A stretch of DNA of 64,000 nt from Pelagicoccus enzymogenes (GCF_014803405.1 NZ_JACYFG010000004.1:94304-158303); one strand, 5' to 3'; positions 19,231 through 30,222 are shown, counted from the stretch's first letter. Notes: generated by a model from the sequence alone, not told the origin. Program-made: numbers and translations.

Positions 19231-21162
19231 TCAGTAAAGTACCACGCCTCCGCGCGCTTCCAGCTCCACAACCAGACTACCATCGTCTCCCACGACAGCC
19301 TCTTTCAGCCCTACCGTTCCGTCTGGCAGGTCGTGCAGCATACGAAGGGTCTTGCCAGCTAGCCACGGAAGCGAGAGTTCGTATGCCTTCGATTCCTCAC
19401 TAGAATGCGTCGCTGCGACGTACCAATCCTCACCTGAACGGCGAGCCAGTACGACCTTTTCTCCCGGATAGCCGTCGACAAAGCGGGTCTCGTCCCAAGC
19501 AGCTGGAACCACACGGAAGAAATCGAGCACATGGGCGGGTTGTTCATCCAAGTTGTTCGGCGTTAGGCCGTAGTGTTGGATCGGCGAAAAGTAGAGCACC
19601 GAGGTTGCGAGCTGAAACGCATCCGTGGTGCGGCGGAAATTGCCTCGCTCCGGAGACTTGGAAAACCGCTCGTTGAGAACCACAGGACCGTAGTCCATCG
19701 CCCCGACGGGGTTGCGAACGAAGGGGAACAAGGTACTGTTAAAGGCCTCCTTGTCGGAAAAGCCCTGACTAAAGATCAAATTCTCCGAAGCCGTGACCGC
19801 TTCGCTTGTCATGTGATTTGGATACATACGTTCCCATCCGCGTGGCAGGGTTGCACCGTGGAAGTTCAACGAGAGTCCGTAGCGGTTGGCATCGGTCATA
19901 AGATCCTCGTAGAATTTCATGGTCACCTGCTTGTCGCCGCCGAAGAAATCCACCTTCAAGCCTTCAACTCCGATGGACTGCAGCCACTCCATCTCTTCCT
20001 GCCTGATCGGAGCGGAAGCCATACGGTTGCGCGGCGTCTGGGGCGCGTCGTTCCATGAACCGTTGGAATTGTACCAAAGCAAGACGCCGACATCCTTCGA
20101 TCGGGCGTATTCGACAAGATCCTTCATGCCTTCGCGACCGATACGTTCGTCCCACCAAGCGTCAATGAGGATGTATTCAAAATCTAATGCAGCCGCCATA
20201 TCGATAAACGCCACTTGATCCTCGCGGTTCATGCTCCCGTCCTGCCAAACGAGCCAACTCCACGCCGCCCTTCCCGGGCGATAGTATTTCGACGGCTCGT
20301 ACAATGGCTTCACAAGGTCGGTCGCTACCGTAGACTCGACGATCGGAGCAAGCGTTTTGCCAAAGGTAATGGTGCGCCAAGGCGTCTGCATTGGCAGTGA
20401 AACCGAAACGGTGCTCTCCCCGACTCCCGCATTCTCAGCGGCCTCGGGAAATGCGATGCGGTACTCGCCTTCTTCGTTCGGATCGCTCAAGCGAGTGCCC
20501 ACATACTGGCTGGTGGTACCCGTCTCCGAGATGAGAAGCCAGCCTTCGGAATCCAGCTTGAACAAAGCGGGGAAAGTAAAGCCAAGGCCTGTATGCGACT
20601 TCGTATCCACCGGCACATCCACCAAATACCCTTCCTCGTAGCTGGGCTTAGTGGCCGCGTATCCACCGCCCCATGGCACTTGCCACGTCACGAAGGCGGT
20701 CGATTCATCCGGCAGGTTGAAGCTCGACTGCTCGCTCTCTACCACGACGCGATGCCTCTCCTCGCTGTTGACTCGATATCGATAGGCAACGTCGGAATCG
20801 GATACGCGAAAGACGACCGATAGCTGATCGCCACGGTCGTTAGCGTAAGTCGCAACAAGCTCGTTCGCCTCGTAATCAACGAAACTCGTTTTTCCATTCG
20901 GCAGCCGGTAGCTCTCCGAAACCGCAGATTCCTCTGACGAAACGAATTCCAATCCCGCGCCGAAGTTTCCGATACTGGTCTCCAATCCCAAACGCGATTG
21001 TTCCAACACGGAGACATCGCCAGAACGCACAGAATAGCTGAGCCCTTCCTCGGTCTGATCGATCCGAACGGACAGATGCCCATTCGGAGAATTCACCTCC
21101 ACTGCAGCCAGGGCTTTTGCGCAAAGCCCTAGTGTCATAAGTGTTCCTACACAGTTTTTCAT
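19231..21162 (-). CDS. Secreted GH97 glycosidase, probably retaining alpha-galactosidase type
   Basis: A 643-residue protein with a signal peptide (TLMTLGLCAKALAA). The GH97 order is a beta-super-sandwich N-domain (SPNGHLSVRI, VVFRVSDSDVAYRYRV), a TIM barrel (RAAWSWLVWQDGS, ILIDAWWDERIG, VLLWYNSNGSWND) and a C-terminal beta-domain. Asp405 in GLKVDFFGGDKQ sits where retaining GH97 enzymes carry their nucleophile; inverting SusB-type alpha-glucosidases lack it. Glu454 or Glu460 would be the acid/base. An alpha-galactosidase, or another retaining alpha-glycosidase, is therefore the better guess. It lies 18 bases after the esterase gene, so the two are surely co-transcribed. Confidence 0.9.
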   Translation of the reverse strand: MKNCVGTLMTLGLCAKALAAVEVNSPNGHLSVRIDQTEEGLSYSVRSGDVSVLEQSRLGLETSIGNFGAGLEFVSSEESAVSESYRLPNGKTSFVDYEANELVATYANDRGDQLSVVFRVSDSDVAYRYRVNSEERHRVVVESEQSSFNLPDESTAFVTWQVPWGGGYAATKPSYEEGYLVDVPVDTKSHTGLGFTFPALFKLDSEGWLLISETGTTSQYVGTRLSDPNEEGEYRIAFPEAAENAGVGESTVSVSLPMQTPWRTITFGKTLAPIVESTVATDLVKPLYEPSKYYRPGRAAWSWLVWQDGSMNREDQVAFIDMAAALDFEYILIDAWWDERIGREGMKDLVEYARSKDVGVLLWYNSNGSWNDAPQTPRNRMASAPIRQEEMEWLQSIGVEGLKVDFFGGDKQVTMKFYEDLMTDANRYGLSLNFHGATLPRGWERMYPNHMTSEAVTASENLIFSQGFSDKEAFNSTLFPFVRNPVGAMDYGPVVLNERFSKSPERGNFRRTTDAFQLATSVLYFSPIQHYGLTPNNLDEQPAHVLDFFRVVPAAWDETRFVDGYPGEKVVLARRSGEDWYVAATHSSEESKAYELSLPWLAGKTLRMLHDLPDGTVGLKEAVVGDDGSLVVELEARGGVVLY

Positions 21163-21180
21163 CGGCTTTCGATTCGGGGC

Positions 21181-22143
<963 letters not shown>

Positions 22144-22224
22144 TTACGGGGTTGACGTACCCTTGCGATCAAGCCCCTCCCTCGCAAAGGCTTCAAGGCT
22201 TAGTTAGTAAAACTTACTCTATAT

Positions 22225-22260
22225 CTATAGTCATAAGAAATAATCAACCCATGACTATAG
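22225..22260. promoter_or_regulatory. Operator candidate: 10-bp perfect inverted repeat
   Basis: CTATAGTCAT (22225-22234) and ATGACTATAG (22251-22260) are exact inverse copies separated by 16 bases of AT-rich DNA. The site lies between the divergent esterase/GH97/GH43/GH51 series and the unknown secreted protein gene, where a dimeric regulator could control both. CTATA half-sites also occur at 38975 and 45373. Confidence 0.55.
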
Positions 22261-22353
22261 TCGTATATGAATACTTTTGAGGCTTTCCCTCCTTTCGTTA
22301 TCCAGAGCTAAGCTAGAACTGATGAACGAAAACATCACCCTCTTTTACTTCAC

Positions 22354-23280
22354 ATGAGAACGAGCGCTATTCTAATACTCCCATTCCTCTCACTTTCCCT
22401 GCAATGCTTCATCGCCGTCCCCACGACTTCCGCCAAAGAGCCCAGGCCTCGCCACACCATGGCCCACTCCGTAACCAGTCCCAATTACGAACGGGAGCGA
22501 CTAGACAACGGAGCTTGGAAAGCTGAAACCTACGCCCTAGCAATGGGCAAGACCATCGATCCCAGCGGAAAAGACGAGTCCCTCAACGCCCTCACCGTAA
22601 AAGAAATGGCGGAGATACTAGCCAATGCCCTTCACCGGCAAAATTACTTGCCCCAGTCGGATCCTCGTAAAACCGATCTCATGATCGTCGTCAACTGGGG
22701 GAAAACGATCCCCTTCGACGACGGATTGAGCCAGAGCGCCATCCAAAACCTGACCGCGACCATCGACCAACTCGACAGCCTAGAACTCGACGGAGAAAGC
22801 GCGGGCGCCGTCACATTCAGCGCCACCCCGTCGGAAGCGAAGCTAGAAACGATGCTTACCATTCAGTCGATGGCTGAGCGAGCCCGGCGCCAAGCAAACG
22901 ACTACAATGCGCAACTGCTCGGGTTCGCTCCGGACCTGTTCGAACATTACAAGGACGACACCCTTGGCGGGCCGCAGCGCTTGATCTTCGACGACCTCGT
23001 CGCCGAAGTGGAAGCCTCACGTTACTTCGTCATCCTCGTCGCCTACGACTTCAAAAAACTGGTCGAGAAAAAGGAAAAAGAGGTCCTTTGGATTACCCGA
23101 TTCAGCATGCGAGCCAAAGGGCGAAACTTCGACGAAGAGCTCGCCAACATGGCCCAATCCGCCTCCAAGCTTTTTGGAACCGCCTCAGGTCGAATGCGGC
23201 GAAACTTGCTTCCCGGAAAGATTGAGATGGGCGAACTCGAAGTCATCGATACCTCCGAAGACCATAAGGACATCGAGTAA
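22354..23280 (+). CDS. Secreted protein of unknown function
   Basis: A 308-residue protein with a signal peptide (AILILPFLSLSLQCFIAV, then a cut near TTSA). The family is not recognised. The first part has a segment resembling lipoprotein DUFs that measure or bind envelope components (ALTVKEMAEILANALHRQNYLPQSDP, then DLMIVVNWG). The second half is mixed helix/strand with a basic cluster (ASGRMRRNLLPGK) and an acidic tail. It is flanked by a CE1 esterase (divergent) and GH95 (convergent, 15-base gap) but carries no carbohydrate-active motif. A structural or accessory role is possible. Codon use looks like that of its neighbours, with no sign of transfer. Confidence 0.75.
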   Translation: MRTSAILILPFLSLSLQCFIAVPTTSAKEPRPRHTMAHSVTSPNYERERLDNGAWKAETYALAMGKTIDPSGKDESLNALTVKEMAEILANALHRQNYLPQSDPRKTDLMIVVNWGKTIPFDDGLSQSAIQNLTATIDQLDSLELDGESAGAVTFSATPSEAKLETMLTIQSMAERARRQANDYNAQLLGFAPDLFEHYKDDTLGGPQRLIFDDLVAEVEASRYFVILVAYDFKKLVEKKEKEVLWITRFSMRAKGRNFDEELANMAQSASKLFGTASGRMRRNLLPGKIEMGELEVIDTSEDHKDIE

Positions 23281-23295
23281 GCTGCCGTCGCTGGG

Positions 23296-25644
23296 CTAGC
23301 GAAGGATTTCAGCAGAATCCAATCCCTCGCTCAATTTGATCCCATCGCCCTTTTTCAAATCGAAGCGCTCCCGCTTCTCCCCTAAAACAAAGGTCACGGA
23401 ACCGTCCCGATCCGCGCGAACCAGCGCTGACTTCAGTTCTCCGCCTTCCCATGCCATATCTACCGTGAAACCGCTCCGCGTCTTGAACCCTCGGAGCGAG
23501 CCCGCAGGCCAGGAGGCGGGCAAAGCCGGCAGTAGTTGAATCATTGGCACACCCGCCTCATCCTCGAGGTGGGATTGCAACAGCATCTCGGTGATGCCGT
23601 TGGCACCGCCAAAATTACCGTCTATCTGAAACGGTGGGTGGGCGTCGAACATGTTGGTATAGCAATAGCCTGGACTGATCAGAAGCTCCAAGAGGTCGTG
23701 AGCGCGCTCGCCTTCGAGGAGACGCGCCCAGAAGTTTACCTTCCATGCCAAGCTCCAGCCCGTTCCCTCGTCGCCGCGCAGCTCTAGGCTCCTACGAGCC
23801 GCCTTCGTTAGCTCAGGGGTCGTGAGCGGAGAAATCTGGTTGCTCGGGTGCAACGCATAAAGGTGGGAAATGTGACGGTGATCCATTTCCGGAGCTCCCA
23901 AGTCCCAATCGAACTGCCACTCCTGCAACTGCCCGGCCTCGCCGATCTTGAAAGGGCTGAGGCGCAGAGCGGTCGCTTTTACCTCGTCGCGAAAAGCGGC
24001 ATCCACCTCTAAGACCTCGCTCGCTCGCCCAACCGCCCGAAACAGGTCCCTTAGGATTGCATTATCCATGGTGGGGCCTGCCGCGTTGGTCACCCCTGCG
24101 TGGTGAGCATTCTCCGGTGAATTTGAAGGGGCAGTCACCAAGTATCCAGTTCTTGGATCTTCAACGAGCGTATCCAAGAAAAATTGAGCCGCCCCTTTCA
24201 GCACTGGATAGTCTTCTCGAAGCGTGGCGATATCCCCGCTAAATTCGTAACGCTCCCACAGGAAGAGGCTCAACCAGGCTCCGCCCATCGGCCACATCCC
24301 CCAAAACGCTCCATCGATCGGAGCAGTCGCCCGCCAGAGGTCGGTGTTGTGATGCGTGACCCAGCCCGAGGCATTATAGAAATTCCTGGCCGTTCGCTGC
24401 CCCGACTCCGAGAGCTCATGCAACATCGCGGCAAGCGGCTCTACGCACTCGCCCAACTGTACCACCTGAGCCGCCCAGTAGTTCATCTCCGTATTGATGT
24501 TGATCGTATACTTGCTCCCCCAAGGGGCCGAAAGCTTGTCGTTCCAAAGCCCCTGCAAGTTCGCAGGCTGCGATCCGGGCCGGGAACAGGAGATCAGCAG
24601 GTAGCGGGCAAAGTTGAAGTACATCTCCGCCGTCGCTGGGTCATTGTCCTGCGAGAAAGTAGCAATGCGGGCATCGGTCGGACGCCGAGACAAGTCGGGT
24701 CGCGGACTCTCGAGATTCAGCTCCACACGATCGTACAAGGATTGGTAGTCGGCAATGTGTCGGGACTTCAGTTCCTCGTATTCATAGCCAGACGCGGCAA
24801 CGACCTTCGCGGCGTTCCGCTCATGCGGGTCGCCGCTGACGTCCTTCCAGTTTACGTAACTCGTGTCCGCAGCCACCAGCAGCGTTACGCTATCTGCGTC
24901 ACGGATTTTCAAATACCCATCCCCAGGAAGCGCCCAGCCACCCTCTCTCTTGACCGACACTTCCACTTCCCACCGCAAACCCGACTCGATCCCCTCGCTT
25001 GGACTGTTTCTGCCGGCAATTCTCATTCCCTCGGCCCAATAGGATTGGCGAGCCCCATCGTGCAAGGAGTCCAACTGCAAGGTCACATCCACGCTCGAGG
25101 GCTGGTCCGCTTGTATTCGAAACACAAGCACACCATCGGGCGCGCTGGCAAAGCTCTCTCGGGTGAATCGCACCCCATCCTTCACGTAACTCACGGTGGC
25201 AAGGGCTTTGGTCAAATCGAGGGAACGCTCGTAGTCTTCGACGACCTCGTGCCCAGGCACCTTCATCAGAAGGTCCGCCATAGACTGATAACTCATCTGC
25301 CGCATCGGCTTCGCCATGAAGGAACGCTGCACCAAGGCCTGAGCCTCGCTGTGCTTGTTTTGAAACAGCAGCTCTCGGATTTTCGGCAACGCTTCTGCTG
25401 CCTCGGGATAGCTCGGATCGTAAGGGCCGCCTGCCCAGAGCGTATCGTGATTGAGCACGATTCGCTCGTCCGCCGCGCGCCCCATTACCAGGGCGCCTGT
25501 GTTGCCGTTGCCGATCGGTAATCCCTCGGACAATGGCTCGAACTGCCCCGGCTCGTCGTACCGGAGCAAAGTTGAATTTTTAGCTACGAGCAGCGGAGCG
25601 AAGCTCGCCAGCGCGAGGGAAATGAGAATTGAGCGATGGGGCAT
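23296..25644 (-). CDS. Secreted GH95 alpha-L-fucosidase / alpha-L-galactosidase
   Basis: A 782-residue protein from the ATG at 25644, which begins the signal peptide MPHRSILISLALASFAPLLVA; the frame could extend ten codons upstream. GH95 landmarks: the N-domain motif EGLPIGNGNTGALVMG and VLNHDTLWAGGPYDP, the barrel motifs NLQGLWNDKLSAPWGSKY and NINTEMNYW, and GWSLAWKVNFWARL with a late DAHPPFQIDGNFGG. The two Asn/Asp-rich motifs hold the catalytic residues in characterised GH95 enzymes, which invert and remove terminal alpha-1,2-fucose or L-galactose from xyloglucan or pectic side chains. It lies 57 bases downstream of the polyenzyme gene, likely in one operon. Confidence 0.92.
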   Translation of the reverse strand: MPHRSILISLALASFAPLLVAKNSTLLRYDEPGQFEPLSEGLPIGNGNTGALVMGRAADERIVLNHDTLWAGGPYDPSYPEAAEALPKIRELLFQNKHSEAQALVQRSFMAKPMRQMSYQSMADLLMKVPGHEVVEDYERSLDLTKALATVSYVKDGVRFTRESFASAPDGVLVFRIQADQPSSVDVTLQLDSLHDGARQSYWAEGMRIAGRNSPSEGIESGLRWEVEVSVKREGGWALPGDGYLKIRDADSVTLLVAADTSYVNWKDVSGDPHERNAAKVVAASGYEYEELKSRHIADYQSLYDRVELNLESPRPDLSRRPTDARIATFSQDNDPATAEMYFNFARYLLISCSRPGSQPANLQGLWNDKLSAPWGSKYTININTEMNYWAAQVVQLGECVEPLAAMLHELSESGQRTARNFYNASGWVTHHNTDLWRATAPIDGAFWGMWPMGGAWLSLFLWERYEFSGDIATLREDYPVLKGAAQFFLDTLVEDPRTGYLVTAPSNSPENAHHAGVTNAAGPTMDNAILRDLFRAVGRASEVLEVDAAFRDEVKATALRLSPFKIGEAGQLQEWQFDWDLGAPEMDHRHISHLYALHPSNQISPLTTPELTKAARRSLELRGDEGTGWSLAWKVNFWARLLEGERAHDLLELLISPGYCYTNMFDAHPPFQIDGNFGGANGITEMLLQSHLEDEAGVPMIQLLPALPASWPAGSLRGFKTRSGFTVDMAWEGGELKSALVRADRDGSVTFVLGEKRERFDLKKGDGIKLSEGLDSAEILR

Positions 25645-25701
25645 TGTAATAATGAAAACAATAGATCGGTTCATAGCAACCGCTTCCGGAGACAGGAAAC
25701 G

Positions 25702-28700
25702 CTATCGCTCGATCCTCAAGCGATAAAAGAGCACAGGTTTGTCGGAATCCAAAGGAATGTTCCAATTAAGCGCCTCTCCCGTTCCCGTCTCGAGCGTTCC
25801 GACAGGCTCCCAGTCAGAATCCAAGAGCGTTTCGCTGTTTTCGACCTGATAACGACGTCCTGAAATTGTATTGTTGAGTGTGATACGTAGATGCGACTGG
25901 TCGAAAAGAAAGCGAACCGCATTCGCTTCCGCGGGATCGAGCTCAGGCCTCACGTCCTCCTGCATCACCGCCACTACCCCCTCCGCATCCAAGGCCTTGG
26001 AATAAATCCGAAAATCATCAACTCGCCCCTCAAGGTAAGGGTCAGGCCATTGCGAGCGCCCAATATAGTTTTGGCTAGTCACACCCAAGCTGGAAGGGTT
26101 CAAAGTCATCTCACCGTTGCGCCCGACTTCCTCTCCGTTGACATAAAGAATAGCGAGCGAGCCCTTCATCGTCACCGCAAGGTGCAGCCATTCCCCAAGC
26201 GGCAAGGGTTCCGAACCGTCTACCACCTGCTCACCCGAACCGTCGGTGATAGCGAAACGAACCGTGCCGCCTCCGCCGTTGGGAGTGAGAAAAAGGTAAT
26301 TGCCCGTGCCAGAGCCGAAATCAAAAATCCGGGACCAAAAATGTCGTTCGTCAAGATAGGCCCAAGTCGATATCGTAATCTCATCTAGCTCACTGACGAT
26401 GCCTTCAGGCAAGAGCACATGCCCATCGCCGCCATGCAATTGAACAGCGTTTCCGTCACGCCCGCTGGCCCAACTGGCATCTCCAGCAAGCGCACCTTCC
26501 CAACCACTCACGGAGCTATCGACTACCGAAGTGCCGCTCGACGCGTCGAAGCCGAAACTGGCGTAGAGGAGCGGCGGACTTGATTTCGCTTCCGCGCTCT
26601 CCAAGCTCTCGGCGCCGTTGATCTGAGCGCTAACGATATAAAACCAAACATCGCCCTCTTCCACATCAGAATCCACGTAGCTCGTCTGCGTCACGCCTGA
26701 GGCGATATCCGTGTAGGGCCCTCCGGATACAGGCGACCGTTTCACGTTGTAGCTGCTCGCACCCTCAGTTGCGCCCCATGTCAATTGATTCCCCGTCTCT
26801 ACAGTGCCTACGCTCAATCCTAGCGGAAACGGAACGGAAGCGTCTGACTGAATTGCCCACAACTGGCTCGCGCTTCCATCGTATACGTATTGCACCACGG
26901 CCGCATCTTCATCAACCGATGCGGCCATGGGAACCACCGTTAATCCACTCACCGCGCTGCGGAGTCTGAAAAATCCATCCGCCGATGGAGTGATCAACAC
27001 ACGCCGGTTGCGCAGCAAGTCCGTCCAAGGTACCACCTCCATCGGATCGTCGTTATCCTGCTCCAGTCCCACGCTCCACTTCAAGTTTTGGTTCGCCCAC
27101 CTTACATGATAGTTGCCAGCTCCCAGATGCGTGAGTTGCCACTCCTGGCCAGACCCTTGGTAGGTTTCCTGCACAAGCTCGTAGGAACCGAGGTCAACTC
27201 CAATCGAATGGCCGCTCTTTCGATTGACGAAGCGGTAAGTTCCATCGGGGACGGGTCCGTCCGATACGGGCGTCAACTCAAACCAATTCAGATCGATCCC
27301 GCCAGACTCAACCTCCGTGCGAACCTTCTGCTGACCATAGTCTAAGAATACCACAGACTCAACCGTCCCCCAAACACTCGAGCCGCCAGTGCTCGGCATC
27401 GCAATGGGTCCCGTGGCATCGATTCCATTGAAGTCCATTCGTATTGTAGAACTCGATACCGCAGCATAACGAACCTTCAAAGCGTAGAGCCCCGGCTCTT
27501 TAACGAAAACCGTATACTCGAGCCACTCACCCGGCTCCGCGGACCTTACCGCGAACCCGCTTCCACCGTCACTTACACTGCGGATATCCACACCTTCATC
27601 AGGTCGATACTCCCCATGATTGTTCGTGTTGTCCAAGTCATTGTAGGCAATGCCTTGACCTCCGGTATCGAAATCTTCCGCTTCTACCCGCAGGGTTCCC
27701 GTAAGCTTGTTGTTTATCCATTCGCCAACCGTTTCGCGCGGCAGTCCTTGGTTTCCAAATACGCCTCGCTGCACGGGCCATTCTCCGAAGTCCGGGACCC
27801 AGCCGAGTCCCGAGCGGTTCAGGATATCAGAATAAGCGGTTGGATCGTTGATCGCTTCATTGATAAAGTTGGGCGGGACGTGGAGAAAGTTGAGCCACGA
27901 GATCCCCAATCGTTCCAGGGATGCCGTCATCTCCAAATCGATGTGATCCAAACTATACCCCCATTCCGAAGTAGTGAATTCCGTCATGAACATCGGGTAG
28001 CCCGCTTCCAACATCTTCTCCAATGCGGGAGTGGTTTCCTCATGCCCAGCATATCCATGAAAAGCGACTGCTGCATTGCTCCAGTCGATATCGTCGTGTA
28101 TTTTAGAAAGATCACTCAGAGCCGCCTCCCAATTCGAAAATACAGCGTAAGTCATTAGCAGCACAGGTGTATCCGGGGCATGGCTACGTATCGTATTATA
28201 GGCATCCACCTCCATTTCGAGAACCGACTGAGAATAGGGTGGCGTCCAGGCCACCGGTTCGTTTTGGATCTCGAAGATGACGTGCGTTTCGTCGGCGTAG
28301 CGGGGCGCGTAAAAATCCCAAAAATCGATAATGTAGTCGTAATTGTAATCACCATTGTTGGCTCCGTTACCAATCGTGATGACAAGGTAAAGCCCCAGCT
28401 CGCGAGTCATCTCCACCATCTGATCCATTCGCGAAGCAGAATAGCCGGGCCCCTGACTGCCCTCCGCGGGATAATCTGGATCAAAGACTTCGCCGTAGAG
28501 ATGCACTGCATTCAGTCCAAGTTCCTTCAGCTGCGCCAAGTTTTCCCTCGGAGGTGGATTACCCCACTCCGTTGAGGCAAACGGCCCACGGATAAGCTGA
28601 CCATTGTCCGCCACGAAGGTGGTACCCGCTTGGTTAAGAACGGCCCTTCCTCTCTGCATGGACAGTTCCGACGCATCGTCCCCCAGTTCGAAAGAATCCA

Positions 28701-30222
28701 CATCTACGTAACCAGCGCTGGAATCGGTCTCCGTGTTGTAACAGAATATCGAATACTTCTGGCCTTGAAACGTGCTGTGCGTAATATCGAAGCCCAGAGT
28801 AAATATTCCGCCAAAGCGGGTCCATGTCACACCGTCATAGCTGTAGGAACAGATTCCTACTTCTTCTTCAAAGTCTAGGTCGGTCCGCAGGTAGATGGCA
28901 TTAGCCTCCACCGCGATGGGCACCGCTCCATCGTGACGGCCGACGCCCCGATTCTCGAAGCTGCTGCGTAACCATTTGTCGCCTTCACTATCCACTTCCA
29001 CGAAAACATTGGCATTCACCTTCCCCAAGACACCAAAGCCCGCCCGGTCACCGCTTTTCAGATTGGAAATATCCAGCTTGACGATACCGTGGCTCTGCGG
29101 TCCCTGACCCTTTTGCGTGAGCGTGTTCTTCGCATTCCAGAAGCGATCCGCTCGGAGAGGACGAAGCCTTAAGAAGCCTGGGCGTTCGCTTAAAGACCAT
29201 TTGCTTTCGTCAGGATTGTGATTCCACTGCCACTGTAATCCTAAGGTCGAACTTGAAAAGCCATCCGAGGTGGCTGGCTCCTTTATTGCCTTTCCTATAA
29301 TGGGCTTATCGACTGTATCCAAAATCACGTTCCGATTATCCGGCGTACCGAAGACTGGCCAATCGTCTTCCCAAAAAACGGGCCCTAAGTTTGGAGTTCG
29401 ACCAATGGCCCCCTTGTCTTGATGAACGAATCCAAACCAAGAGCCATCCTGCAACTGGACAACAGATCCTTGATGCCCACCGCTTGTCGCCGTTAACACC
29501 ACTCTGCCGGTTTCCCAAGGACCCGCCAGATTATGAGATCGGGAACACCGTAGTTGAAAGGGCCATACACTAGGATTTGCATTGAATACGTAATAGTAGT
29601 TTCCCCGCTTGATCACGTGAGCCCCCTCACCTCCTGCGTCGAAAACATTGTTCGATTGCGAAACCACTTGCGAGTAGTCTTCGCTCAATTCCATTAGCGT
29701 CATCTCGGAATGGCCGCTGAAGATATAGCCCTTGCCGTCATCATCGAAGAAGAGACCTGGATCATAGGCAGGGCGATCCAGCTGGTGGTATTGCCAGTCA
29801 CCCTCCACATCATCGCTGTAATAGAGTCGAGCATTACCAAAAGTCGGGTTCACTAACACATAAAAAATCCCCTCATTGTAACGCAGACTACACGCCCAAT
29901 AACCTTCTCGATAAGCGGTGCCGCTCTCCAAGTCATAGGCAGCGCCACCATCAACCTCGATCGCGGCATGCCCCGCGATCTCCCAGTTGACAAGATCTTC
30001 CGAATGCAGGATTCGAATCCCCGGCACGTCCACAAAGGTGGTCGATACCATGTAAAAATCGTCGCCGACTCGAATGATATCCGGATCAGGATAGTCGGCG
30101 TAGAGCACGGGGTTCGTAAACCTGCCATCTCCCTGATCCGCCTGCCAAGCAAGGGCTACCTGAGACGGACTGTGCAAAGCGAGACCGAGAAGGAATACGT
30201 TTACTAATATGCGTACAGTCAT
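25702..30222 (-). CDS. Multidomain GH43-GH5-CBM6-ricin-Fn3-LamG polysaccharide-degrading enzyme
   Basis: A 1506-residue secreted protein. Domains in order: signal peptide (1-25); GH43 propeller (about 35-310) with base Asp46 in DYPDPDII and acid Glu199 in GGEGAHVIK; GH43 C-terminal sandwich (320-515); GH5 barrel (530-830) with acid/base Glu655 in IQNEPVAW and nucleophile Glu748 in FMTEFTTSEWG; CBM6 (844-990); ricin-type beta-trefoil (992-1126); fibronectin III-like domain (1128-1215); LamG/concanavalin domain (1218-1410); and a C-terminal beta-domain ending FYRLRIER, typical of exported verrucomicrobial proteins. It would join an exo-acting xylosidase/arabinofuranosidase with an endo-acting GH5 enzyme on one chain. 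It is divergent from the XylR-like regulator gene. Domain calls are firm; exact substrates are inferred. Confidence 0.92.
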   Translation of the reverse strand: MTVRILVNVFLLGLALHSPSQVALAWQADQGDGRFTNPVLYADYPDPDIIRVGDDFYMVSTTFVDVPGIRILHSEDLVNWEIAGHAAIEVDGGAAYDLESGTAYREGYWACSLRYNEGIFYVLVNPTFGNARLYYSDDVEGDWQYHQLDRPAYDPGLFFDDDGKGYIFSGHSEMTLMELSEDYSQVVSQSNNVFDAGGEGAHVIKRGNYYYVFNANPSVWPFQLRCSRSHNLAGPWETGRVVLTATSGGHQGSVVQLQDGSWFGFVHQDKGAIGRTPNLGPVFWEDDWPVFGTPDNRNVILDTVDKPIIGKAIKEPATSDGFSSSTLGLQWQWNHNPDESKWSLSERPGFLRLRPLRADRFWNAKNTLTQKGQGPQSHGIVKLDISNLKSGDRAGFGVLGKVNANVFVEVDSEGDKWLRSSFENRGVGRHDGAVPIAVEANAIYLRTDLDFEEEVGICSYSYDGVTWTRFGGIFTLGFDITHSTFQGQKYSIFCYNTETDSSAGYVDVDSFELGDDASELSMQRGRAVLNQAGTTFVADNGQLIRGPFASTEWGNPPPRENLAQLKELGLNAVHLYGEVFDPDYPAEGSQGPGYSASRMDQMVEMTRELGLYLVITIGNGANNGDYNYDYIIDFWDFYAPRYADETHVIFEIQNEPVAWTPPYSQSVLEMEVDAYNTIRSHAPDTPVLLMTYAVFSNWEAALSDLSKIHDDIDWSNAAVAFHGYAGHEETTPALEKMLEAGYPMFMTEFTTSEWGYSLDHIDLEMTASLERLGISWLNFLHVPPNFINEAINDPTAYSDILNRSGLGWVPDFGEWPVQRGVFGNQGLPRETVGEWINNKLTGTLRVEAEDFDTGGQGIAYNDLDNTNNHGEYRPDEGVDIRSVSDGGSGFAVRSAEPGEWLEYTVFVKEPGLYALKVRYAAVSSSTIRMDFNGIDATGPIAMPSTGGSSVWGTVESVVFLDYGQQKVRTEVESGGIDLNWFELTPVSDGPVPDGTYRFVNRKSGHSIGVDLGSYELVQETYQGSGQEWQLTHLGAGNYHVRWANQNLKWSVGLEQDNDDPMEVVPWTDLLRNRRVLITPSADGFFRLRSAVSGLTVVPMAASVDEDAAVVQYVYDGSASQLWAIQSDASVPFPLGLSVGTVETGNQLTWGATEGASSYNVKRSPVSGGPYTDIASGVTQTSYVDSDVEEGDVWFYIVSAQINGAESLESAEAKSSPPLLYASFGFDASSGTSVVDSSVSGWEGALAGDASWASGRDGNAVQLHGGDGHVLLPEGIVSELDEITISTWAYLDERHFWSRIFDFGSGTGNYLFLTPNGGGGTVRFAITDGSGEQVVDGSEPLPLGEWLHLAVTMKGSLAILYVNGEEVGRNGEMTLNPSSLGVTSQNYIGRSQWPDPYLEGRVDDFRIYSKALDAEGVVAVMQEDVRPELDPAEANAVRFLFDQSHLRITLNNTISGRRYQVENSETLLDSDWEPVGTLETGTGEALNWNIPLDSDKPVLFYRLRIER

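Noticed and set aside
24184..25521. 445-codon plus-strand open frame inside the GH95 gene
   Set aside because: It is antisense to a well-supported GH95 enzyme, has arginine/histidine-rich low-quality sequence and no family look.
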